From the NCBI GenBank assembly GCA_036382905.1, contig DASVPL010000031.1, forward strand, positions 1 through 14,213: DNA of 14,213 nt, read 5' to 3'. The DNA is from AC-37 sp036382905. GTDB lineage: Bacteria; Actinomycetota; Thermoleophilia; Solirubrobacterales; Thermoleophilaceae. The notes under the pieces are model-generated. The model was not told where the DNA came from. It saw only the letters and a program-made list of their open reading frames with translations, and did no database searches. A program made the translations under genes and the position numbers. Shown here one piece after another: positions 5,854 through 11,627 of the stretch (positions are counted from its first letter, which is position 1; each line of letters opens with the position of its first letter).

Positions 5854-7490
5854 TCGCCACCGGGTTCGACCTCGCGTTCGCCGGACTGTTCGGCCTGATG
5901 GCGGGCCGCCTCCACGTGCTGCTGCACCTGTTCCAGCTCGAGCACTACGAGCCCGCGCGCCTGCGCGTGTGGGTGAAGCGCCGCGGCCTGCGGCTCGACC
6001 CGAACGAGCTCGGATACCTGACCGGGTTCGCCGGGCTGATGGTGGCCGCCACCGGGTTCGACCTGCCAGGCGTGGTCCTGGGGCTCGGCGCGCTCGCCGC
6101 GATCGTGGGCGTGCGGCATGGAGCGAGCGTGCTGCGGCGCGACCAGATCAAGCCGCTGGTCTTCACGCCGCGCGCGCGGCGCATGTACGCGACCGCACTC
6201 GGCCTCCTCCTGCTCGCGGCGATCGCGATCTCGGTCGGCGCGATCGTGGGCGACCGCGAGAGCCTCGCCGCGAACCTGGGCCTGCTGCTCGCGCTGGGCT
6301 CGTACGTTCTCGCGCCCGAGCTCCTGATCCTCGCGAACCTGCTCGTCAAGCCGGTCCAGGCGCTCGACAACCGCCGCTTCGTCGCGCGTGCGCGCAGGAA
6401 GCTCGCCGAGGTGGACCCACTCGTGGTCGGCATCACCGGCTCGTACGGGAAGACCACCACGAAGAGCTGCGTGGCCGCCGTCGCCGAGCTGCGCGGGCCG
6501 GCTTACCCCACGCCCGCCTCGTTCAACAGCTTCCTGGGCGTGGTGCGCGCGATCAACGAGGGACTCCAGTCGCGCCACCGGACGTTCGTGGTCGAGATGG
6601 GCGCCTACCGCCGCGGCGACGTGGCCGAGCTGTGCGAGCTCGCGGGGCCGAAGATCGGGATCCTCACCGCGATCGGCCCCGCGCACCTGGAGCGCTTCGG
6701 GTCGCTCGACGAGACCGAGCGCGCGAAGGGGGAGCTGGGCGAGTCGCTCCCGGCCGACGGCGCGCTGATCACGCGCGCGGACGACGAGCGCTGCCGCCGG
6801 GCGGCGCAGCGGTCCCCGGCGCCCGTTCGCCTGTTCGCACCGTTCCCGCACGTGGACGCGGACGTGTGGGCCGAGGACGTCGAGCTGCGCGACGGCCGCA
6901 CCGTGTTCCGGCTCTGCGCGCGCGACGCCGACGCCGTCACGGTCAAGGCGCGGCTGCTCGGCGAGCACAACGTGGCCAATCTCGTGGCCGCCGCCGCGGC
7001 CGGGCTCGAGATGGGCCTCGGGCTCGACGCGATCGGCCGCGCGCTCGCCAAGGTGCAGCCGCCGGCGCACCGGCTCGCCCCGATCGTCAACGCGAGCGCC
7101 GGCGTGGTCGTGATCGACGACGCCTACAACTCGAACCCGCAGGGCGCGGCGGCCGCGCTCGACGTGCTCGCCTCCCACCCGGCCGACCGGCGCCTGCTCG
7201 TCACGCCGGGGATGGTCGAGCTGGGCGATCGGCAGGAGGAGGAGAACCGCCGCTTTGGCGAGCGCGCCGCGGCCGTCTGCGACCTCGTCGTGCTGGTCGG
7301 CCCGGAGCAGACGCGGCCGGTGCGCGCGGGCCTCGAGGCCGCCGGGTTCGCCGACTCCGCCCTCCACGTGGTGCCCGACGCGGGCGCGGCCCAGGAGCTG
7401 CTGGCGCGCACCACGCGCCGCGGCGACGTGGTGCTGTTCGAGAACGACCTGCCCGACCTCTACGCGTCCGGGAACGGGTCCGGCGGCTGA
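5850..7490 (+). CDS. Membrane-anchored MurF-like Mur ligase
   Basis: A 546-residue protein of two parts. Residues 1-170 are mostly hydrophobic, with about four likely membrane segments (roughly 4-28, 55-88, 112-133, 140-168). Residues 185-546 are a Mur ligase: the ATP-binding P-loop GITGSYGKTTTK (194-205), EMGAYRRGDV, AIGPAHLERFGSLDETERAKGEL with the conserved His and Lys, GEHNVANLVAAAA, and the DDAYNSNPQGAAAAL motif typical of MurF. MurF joins D-Ala-D-Ala to UDP-MurNAc-tripeptide in the cytosol; textbook MurF is about 450 residues and soluble, so this N-terminal membrane domain is atypical. The GTG start overlaps the hydrolase stop by 4 bp, and two Ddl-fold genes follow, supporting a role in adding a D-amino-acyl dipeptide or related group. 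Whether it is the cell's only MurF or a second enzyme cannot be told from here. Confidence 0.88.
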   Translation: MIATGFDLAFAGLFGLMAGRLHVLLHLFQLEHYEPARLRVWVKRRGLRLDPNELGYLTGFAGLMVAATGFDLPGVVLGLGALAAIVGVRHGASVLRRDQIKPLVFTPRARRMYATALGLLLLAAIAISVGAIVGDRESLAANLGLLLALGSYVLAPELLILANLLVKPVQALDNRRFVARARRKLAEVDPLVVGITGSYGKTTTKSCVAAVAELRGPAYPTPASFNSFLGVVRAINEGLQSRHRTFVVEMGAYRRGDVAELCELAGPKIGILTAIGPAHLERFGSLDETERAKGELGESLPADGALITRADDERCRRAAQRSPAPVRLFAPFPHVDADVWAEDVELRDGRTVFRLCARDADAVTVKARLLGEHNVANLVAAAAAGLEMGLGLDAIGRALAKVQPPAHRLAPIVNASAGVVVIDDAYNSNPQGAAAALDVLASHPADRRLLVTPGMVELGDRQEEENRRFGERAAAVCDLVVLVGPEQTRPVRAGLEAAGFADSALHVVPDAGAAQELLARTTRRGDVVLFENDLPDLYASGNGSGG

Positions 7491-7491
7491 G

Positions 7492-7497
7492 TACAGT
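7492..7497 (+). promoter_or_regulatory. Candidate internal -10 box for the ddl-like pair (leaderless)
   Basis: TACAGT starts two bases after the MurF-like stop codon (TGA 7488-7490), with exactly 7 nt between it and ATG 7505. The whole 14-bp spacer is taken up by the box and its 7-nt gap, and there is no Shine-Dalgarno sequence. It could give the two ligase genes their own transcript in addition to read-through. Confidence 0.5.
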
Positions 7498-7504
7498 GCC
7501 GCGC

Positions 7505-8734
7505 ATGAGAGTCGCCGTCTGCTTCGGCGGCCCGTCGGTGGAGCACGACGTCTCGATCATCAGCGCCCAGCAGCTGATGGCGGCGCTCGAGGACCGCCAC
7601 GAGCCGGTCCCCATCTACCTCGCCCGCGACGGTCGCTGGTGGACGGGCGATTCGCTGCGCGAGATCGGGTCGTACGGGTCCGACCGGCCGACCGGCGCCG
7701 AGCCGGTGGAGCTGCGTCTGGGCAGCTCGGGCGCGCCGTTCGCGGTGCCGGCGGCCTCGCGCTTCCGCGGTGGCCGCGACGTGCCGGTGGACGTGGCGAT
7801 CAACGCCGTCCACGGCACCGGCGGCGAGGACGGCGCCCTGCTGGGCGCGCTGGAGCAGACCGACGTGCCCTACGCCGGCGGCGGGGTCGGGCCCGCGGCG
7901 GCCGCAATGGACAAGGCCCTGGCGAAGCTCGTGTTCCGCGACGCCGGCGTGGACGTGAACCCGCACCTCCAGGTCACGCGCGAGCGCTTCGCGGGCGATC
8001 CGGCGGGCGCCGCGGCCGAGGCCGTCGAGGCCGTGGGGCTGCCCTGCTTCGCGAAGCCGTCCACGCTCGGCTCCTCGATCGGCGTCACGCGCTGCGCCGA
8101 CGCCGCCGAGCTCGAGGAGGCGCTGGAGCTCTGCTTCGAGCTCGACCGCCGCGCGCTGGTGGAGCCGTCGCTCGAGGAGGCGATCGAGATCAACGCCGCC
8201 GTGCTCGGCCGCCCCGGCGGCGAGCTGCGCGTGTCGGTGCTGGAGCAGCCCGTGAAGGGCGACGCCGCACTCTCGTTCGAGGACAAGTACCTGCGCGCCG
8301 GCGGGAAGGGCGGCGCGAAGGACGGCGCGCCCGGCTCCGCGCCCTCCGGACCGAAGGCGGGCTCCTCCGCGGGCGCCAAGGCCGGCGGCGGCGACGGCGC
8401 CGGCATGGCCAGCGCCGACCGGATCATCCCCGCGCCGATCGACGAGGAGCTGGCCGACCGGATCCGCCAGGCCGCGCTGGCCGCGCACCGCGCGCTCGGC
8501 TTCGCCGGCGTGGTGCGCTACGACTTCTTCGTGCACGAGGACCGCGTGATCCTGAACGAGGCGAACACGGTCCCCGGCTCGTTCGCGTTCTACCTCTACG
8601 AGCCGGATGGCCTGACCTTCCCCGACCTCGCCGACGCGCTGGTCGAGATCGCGCTGGCCGAGGCCGCGGAGCGCCGCGCCACCACCCGCACCTTCGAGTC
8701 GGTGCTGCTCAGCCGGCACCAGGGCGGCGGCTGA
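7505..8734 (+). CDS. D-Ala-D-Ala ligase-family enzyme with expanded omega loop
   Basis: A 409-residue ATP-grasp enzyme of the D-alanine-D-alanine ligase family. Seen: FGGPSVEHDVS with E13, HGTGGEDGALLG (103-114), CFAKPSTLGSSIG with K184 and S190/S191, omega-loop K261-Y262, and metal ligands D340 (RYDFF), E352 and N354 (NEANTVPG). It is about 90 residues longer than standard Ddl. Part of the excess is a Gly/Ala/Lys/Ser-rich insert at about 265-305, directly after KYL in the omega loop that closes over the active site. After NTVPG the sequence is SFAFYL, not the usual MTxxSL, so the pocket for the second substrate differs from E. coli DdlB. D-Ala-D-Ala synthesis is the default expectation but another dipeptide or ester product is possible. 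The gene follows the MurF-like gene by 14 bp and its TGA overlaps the next ATG (TGATG). Confidence 0.88.
   Translation: MRVAVCFGGPSVEHDVSIISAQQLMAALEDRHEPVPIYLARDGRWWTGDSLREIGSYGSDRPTGAEPVELRLGSSGAPFAVPAASRFRGGRDVPVDVAINAVHGTGGEDGALLGALEQTDVPYAGGGVGPAAAAMDKALAKLVFRDAGVDVNPHLQVTRERFAGDPAGAAAEAVEAVGLPCFAKPSTLGSSIGVTRCADAAELEEALELCFELDRRALVEPSLEEAIEINAAVLGRPGGELRVSVLEQPVKGDAALSFEDKYLRAGGKGGAKDGAPGSAPSGPKAGSSAGAKAGGGDGAGMASADRIIPAPIDEELADRIRQAALAAHRALGFAGVVRYDFFVHEDRVILNEANTVPGSFAFYLYEPDGLTFPDLADALVEIALAEAAERRATTRTFESVLLSRHQGGG
8297..8419 (+). other. Low-complexity Gly/Ala/Lys/Ser insert in the Ddl-like omega loop
   Basis: These codons encode about 41 residues (A265-D305) made almost entirely of Gly, Ala, Lys, Ser, Pro and Asp, inserted between the conserved omega-loop KYL and the following RIIPAP strand, where classic Ddl has only a few residues. 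The DNA is GGC/GCG-rich, consistent with growth by replication slippage. The flanking motifs stay in frame, so the gene is not broken. Confidence 0.75.
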
Positions 8735-9684
8735 TGCCGGGCCGGGTCGTGGTGGCGAGCGGCGGCCGCTCGCTCGAGCGCGAGATCAGCCTGCGCTCCG
8801 GGCGCCGCGCGACCGACGCGCTCGAGGCGCTCGGCTACGACGCGATCCCGATCGACCCCGACCACGGCTTCGTCGGCGAGATCAAGCGCCTGAGGCCGGA
8901 GTTCGTGTTCGTGGCGATGCACGGTCGCGGCGGCGAGGACGGCACGCTCCAGGACCTGCTCGAGATCCTCCACGTGCCGTACACGGGGTCGGACGTGCAC
9001 GCGTCCGCGCGCTGCCTCGACAAGCACGCGTTCAAGGAGCTGATGGTCGGGATCGGCCTGGCCACGCCGGTCTGGCACTCGTTCAACCGCGACGCGTTCG
9101 CCGCCTTCGGCGCCGCCGACACGCTGCCCGAGCTGATCGCGCAGCTCGGCTTCCCCCTCGTGGTCAAGCCTGCGCGCGAGGGATCGTCGCTCGGGATCAA
9201 GTTCGTGAACTCGAGCGAGGAGTTCTCGCAGGCCGTGGTCGGCGCGCTCAGCTACGACGACCGCGTGGTGATCGAGCACTTCGTGGAGGGCCGCGAGCTG
9301 GCGGCCACCGTGCTCGGCCCGCCCGACGCCCCCGAGGTGCTGCCGGTGGTCGAGATCAAGACCGACGAGCCCTTCTACACGTTCCGCGCGCACTACGACG
9401 CTGGCGTGGCGGAGCTGGAGGTGGCGTCGCTCGAGCCGGGCGTCCAGGAGTCCGTCGAGAGCGCCGCCCGCAAGGCATACACCGCGGCCGGCTGCCGCGA
9501 CTTCGCGCGCGTGGACATCATCCTCGACACAGAGAACGAGCCCCAGATCCTGGAGATCAACACGATCCCGGGCCTGACGGAGACGGGCCCCGCGCGCTTC
9601 GCCGCCGAGGCCGCGGGACTCGACTTCCCGGCGCTGGTGGAGCGGGTGGTCGCGCGCGCGGCGGGCGAGGCGGGAGGCGCATGA
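8734..9684 (+). CDS. ddl: D-alanine-D-alanine ligase (second, compact paralogue)
   Basis: A 316-residue ATP-grasp ligase of normal Ddl length. Motifs: ASGGRSLEREISLRSG with E15, MHGRGGEDGTLQDLL (62-76), VVKPAREGSSLG with K145 and S151/S152, omega-loop FYTFRAHYDAG with Y221, D261, and EINTIPGLTETGP with E274 and N276. The Glu-Ser-Tyr set used in D-Ala-D-Ala binding (E15, S150, Y216 in E. coli DdlB) is kept. The omega-loop Lys before the Tyr is His220, and the usual SLxP after NTxPGxTxT reads GPAR (285-288), so second-substrate contacts are altered. It is the more likely of the two to be the housekeeping ligase. Its ATG shares the A of the upstream TGA, so expression is coupled to the longer paralogue. 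The two are too diverged for a recent tandem duplication. Confidence 0.9.
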   Translation: MPGRVVVASGGRSLEREISLRSGRRATDALEALGYDAIPIDPDHGFVGEIKRLRPEFVFVAMHGRGGEDGTLQDLLEILHVPYTGSDVHASARCLDKHAFKELMVGIGLATPVWHSFNRDAFAAFGAADTLPELIAQLGFPLVVKPAREGSSLGIKFVNSSEEFSQAVVGALSYDDRVVIEHFVEGRELAATVLGPPDAPEVLPVVEIKTDEPFYTFRAHYDAGVAELEVASLEPGVQESVESAARKAYTAAGCRDFARVDIILDTENEPQILEINTIPGLTETGPARFAAEAAGLDFPALVERVVARAAGEAGGA

Positions 9685-9766
9685 TCGGCCGCTCGAGCCG
9701 CTCCTAGCGGTCTACCCCGCAAGCGGTGTGTCAGACCTGTAACGCTGCGTTCGCCTCAGGCTCGAT

Positions 9767-9809
9767 CTGGGCCATGTTGTCGTCGTATAGCGACCCAAAC
9801 ATGGCCCAG
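9767..9809. terminator. Long inverted repeat, probable bidirectional terminator
   Basis: Perfect 12-bp arms CTGGGCCATGTT (9767-9778) and AACATGGCCCAG (9798-9809) flank 19 nt that contain a further 4-bp stem (GTCG 9779-9782 / CGAC 9791-9794). It lies between two converging genes, where a hairpin can stop transcription from both sides. There is no T-run, so it is not a classical intrinsic terminator; a protein-binding palindrome is an alternative. Confidence 0.55.
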
Positions 9810-9818
9810 TAGCCCCGG

Positions 9819-9838
9819 GGCCGCCACGCCGTGCGGCC
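9819..9838. terminator. Second short hairpin in the convergent spacer
   Basis: GGCCGC (9819-9824) and GCGGCC (9833-9838) flank an 8-nt loop, 9 bp after the longer inverted repeat. GCCCCGGGGC (9812-9821) is an overlapping 10-bp palindrome. Tandem GC-rich hairpins without a T-run are plausible termination signals in high-GC DNA. Confidence 0.35.
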
Positions 9839-9865
9839 GGACGTTACGGGAGGGTTACGAGTGTT

Positions 9866-10447
9866 TCAGCCGGAGTCGCGTGCGGCCGCGAGCTCCGCGC
9901 GGTACTCGTTCCGGTACCCCACGACCTTGCGGACGTACGCGCGCGTCTCGCGGTAGGGCGGGATGCCGCGGTACCGGATCACCGCCCGCGGGCCGGCGTT
10001 GTAGGCGGCGAGCGAGAGCTGGATCTTCCCCCGGAAGCGGTCGAGCTGCGAGCGCAGGTAGCGCGCGCCGGCGTCCAGCGAGCGGGCGGGCACGATCCGG
10101 TCGTCGACGCCCCTCTTGAGGTCCACCCTCAGGCCGAGGGAGCGCGCCGTCGACGGCATGAGCTGCGCGAGCCCGCGCGCGCCGGAGCGGCTCGTGGCCT
10201 CGGGGTCGAAGTTCGACTCGGCGTGGACGAGCGCGGCCAGCAGCAGGCGGTCCACGCCGTTGGCGTCGGCGGCCGTGGCGATCTCGTTCGCGAACGGGAC
10301 GGCCGGCATCCCCTCGACCGGCGCCTGCGCGCCGGAGGGCTGCCCGGGCGGAGCGGCTCCGCCGGTCGGCTGCTCCTCCTGAGCGGCGGCAGGGGCGGCC
10401 AGCGCCAGCGTCAGCACGACGGCGGCGGCTGTGGCGAGACGACCCAT
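9866..10447 (-). CDS. Secreted lytic transglycosylase (SLT domain)
   Basis: A 193-residue secreted peptidoglycan lytic transglycosylase. Residues 1-22 form a signal peptide (hydrophobic core, AAPAAAQ cleavage region). A Gly/Pro/Gln-rich linker follows to about residue 50, then one goose-type SLT domain: catalytic E77 in HAESNFDPEATS, the SGARGLAQLMPSTA motif (88-101), LDAGARYLRSQL and the LAAYNAGPRAV motif (147-156). Such enzymes cleave the MurNAc-GlcNAc bond with formation of an anhydro product. There is no wall-anchoring LysM or SPOR domain. The leader carries a ydaO-type c-di-AMP riboswitch ending about 20 nt before the ATG, so expression should respond to cyclic di-AMP. It converges on the ddl operon and diverges from the membrane-protein gene. 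Confidence 0.93.
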   Translation of the reverse strand: MGRLATAAAVVLTLALAAPAAAQEEQPTGGAAPPGQPSGAQAPVEGMPAVPFANEIATAADANGVDRLLLAALVHAESNFDPEATSRSGARGLAQLMPSTARSLGLRVDLKRGVDDRIVPARSLDAGARYLRSQLDRFRGKIQLSLAAYNAGPRAVIRYRGIPPYRETRAYVRKVVGYRNEYRAELAAARDSG

Positions 10448-10467
10448 GCGGGCTGCGACCTTCAGCG

Positions 10468-10598
10468 AAATCCCCTCTCGTCTTCTGCGCCTACGAGGTG
10501 AGCTGACGGGCTTGCGCTGTGCGCTACGCCGCTCTCAGACGGCGATTCGCCCCAAACGTCCTGGTTCCCCCGTTCCCCACCACCGACGGCGGGGACTC
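10468..10598 (-). ncRNA. ydaO-yuaA-type c-di-AMP riboswitch
   Basis: Read on the minus strand, the leader of the transglycosylase carries the hallmark blocks of the ydaO/yuaA riboswitch in order: GGGGAACGGGGGAACCA, then GGGGCGAATCGCC, then CCCGTCAGCTCACCTCGTAGGC, then GAGAGGGGA. The ends can pair to close the element: GAGTCCCC (10598-10591) with GGGGATTT (10475-10468), eight pairs allowing G-U. The class binds cyclic di-AMP and usually lowers expression when the ligand is high. In actinobacteria it is known before cell-wall hydrolase genes such as rpfA of Streptomyces, which fits the gene here. The 20 nt left before the ATG contain only a weak AAGG, so control by ribosome access or by transcription attenuation are both possible. 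The consensus was recalled, not searched. Confidence 0.88.
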
Positions 10599-10609
10599 GG
10601 CACGCCCGG

Positions 10610-10615
10610 AGTGTA
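10610..10615 (-). promoter_or_regulatory. Candidate -10 box for the riboswitch-transglycosylase transcript
   Basis: Minus-strand TACACT lies 11 nt before the first paired base of the riboswitch closing stem. Initiation about 7 nt downstream would start the RNA within a few bases of the aptamer. The -35 region is not clear. Confidence 0.5.
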
Positions 10616-10697
10616 ACCCTGCGCGCGGCGCGTGAAACCCGCGGCGCACGACGTGGTGCTCACGACGCTGGTCGAGCGACCTCCCGCTGCGTTGAGA

Positions 10698-10703
10698 TAG
10701 GGT
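10698..10703 (+). promoter_or_regulatory. Candidate -10 box for the membrane protein-glpX unit
   Basis: TAGGGT lies 28 nt before ATG 10732. Initiation near 10710 would leave a leader of about 20 nt containing a strong purine-rich ribosome site (GGGGGAGAGGGAGAGG, 10716-10731). This is the only start in the window with such a site, which argues for ATG 10732 over the in-frame GTG at 10702 that sits inside the box. Confidence 0.45.
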
Positions 10704-10731
10704 GCCGCCCCGGGCGGGGGAGAGGGAGAGG

Positions 10732-11625
10732 ATGCCGCATCTATTCAGGTCGCGACCGGTCGGATTGCAGGTTGTTCTCGCGGGGATCGTCCCCGCGCTG
10801 TTCGGCGCGCTCACGGGCTGGGTGCTCGGGCTCAGCGAGATCGGCTACCTCGTGCTCTCGCTCCTCGCTCTCGCCGGTGCGTACGCGGCCGGGCTGGAGC
10901 ACGACGGCGCGGGCGAGGCCGCGCTGCGCGGAGCCCTCGGCGGCGCGCTGTTCGGTGGCTTCATCCTCATCGTGCACAACGCGACCGGGGAAGAGGCGAA
11001 GGCGGAGCTGCCCGATCCCGAGATCCTTCTCATCGCGGTCACGATCGCGTTCAGCGTGGGCGCCGGTGCGCTCGGCGGCCGGCGCCGTCACAGGCATGAG
11101 GCCGAGGGGCCCAAGGACAAGGGGGAGAAGGAGGCCGTGAACTTCAAGCGACTGCATTGGGCCGAGTTCATCGGCTTCGCGGGTGTGGGCGTCCTGCTCG
11201 CATCGATGTTCCTGCCGTGGTTCTCCACGAGCTGCGACAGCCTGAGGCCGGCGACGCCGGACGGCTGCAACCCGAACTCGACCCTCAACGGGCTGCGCGG
11301 CGACTTCAACGCCTTCGAGACCTACAAGATCATGGACATCCTGCTCGTCCTGGCGTGCATCGCGCCGTTCGTGCTCGCCTACCTGGTCATCCGCGAGTCG
11401 CAGCTCTCGTGGCGCCCGGGCGAGGTCACGATGATCGTCGGGATGGTCGCCGCGGCGCTGATCTGGCTGAACGGGATCATCCTCGGCCGGCCGGGCGACA
11501 GCGTCGACATCGGGATCGAGATCGGCTACTGGATCGGGCTGATCGGGGCGAACATGATCCTCGCCGGCGGGCTCATACGCCAGGCCCTCGGCGGGCGCAC
11601 GCGCAAACCGCCCGGAACGCTCTAG
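10732..11625 (+). CDS. Multi-spanning membrane protein of unknown function
   Basis: A 297-residue membrane protein I do not recognise. About eight hydrophobic segments are visible: roughly 10-33, 36-54, 66-83, 98-116, 145-164, 201-220, 231-252 and 261-284. A charged His/Lys/Glu-rich linker (117-143) splits it into two four-helix halves. Between segments 5 and 6 is a polar loop of about 35 residues with C168 and C179 and an NST sequence, probably outside the cell, where the cysteines could form a disulfide. No catalytic or transport motif stands out. The ATG at 10732 is chosen for its strong ribosome site. The stop is 2 bp from the GTG of the fructose-bisphosphatase gene, so the two are likely co-transcribed, though no functional link is obvious. 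Confidence 0.78.
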   Translation: MPHLFRSRPVGLQVVLAGIVPALFGALTGWVLGLSEIGYLVLSLLALAGAYAAGLEHDGAGEAALRGALGGALFGGFILIVHNATGEEAKAELPDPEILLIAVTIAFSVGAGALGGRRRHRHEAEGPKDKGEKEAVNFKRLHWAEFIGFAGVGVLLASMFLPWFSTSCDSLRPATPDGCNPNSTLNGLRGDFNAFETYKIMDILLVLACIAPFVLAYLVIRESQLSWRPGEVTMIVGMVAAALIWLNGIILGRPGDSVDIGIEIGYWIGLIGANMILAGGLIRQALGGRTRKPPGTL

Positions 11626-11627
11626 CC

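Larger units (their letters stand above)
9685..9865. other. Convergent intergenic spacer with two hairpins and a short palindrome
   Basis: This 181-bp stretch separates ddl (+) from the lytic transglycosylase (-). It holds two inverted repeats listed separately, plus an odd palindrome AACGC-T-GCGTT at 9741-9751. I see no credible gene: the ATG overlapping the ddl stop opens only an 8-codon frame. Confidence 0.6.

Noticed and set aside
7505..9684. Vancomycin-resistance (van) cluster
   Set aside because: No vanH, vanX, vanY or vanRS-like genes are present, and both ligases keep the omega-loop tyrosine expected for amide-forming Ddl rather than D-Ala-D-Lac ligases.
7505..9684. Recent tandem duplication of ddl
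   Set aside because: The two proteins share only family motifs and differ in length, omega loop and C-terminal pocket, so any duplication is ancient or one copy was acquired.
9681..9707. Small gene starting at the ATG that overlaps the ddl stop
   Set aside because: The frame closes after 8 codons and codes nothing recognisable.
10621..10664. GC-rich inverted repeats upstream of the riboswitch
   Set aside because: Arms are 4 bp (such as CGTG/CACG at 10652-10664), expected by chance at this base composition.
10702..10731. In-frame GTG at 10702 as start of the membrane protein
   Set aside because: It lies inside the probable -10 box, and the purine-rich ribosome site sits directly before ATG 10732.
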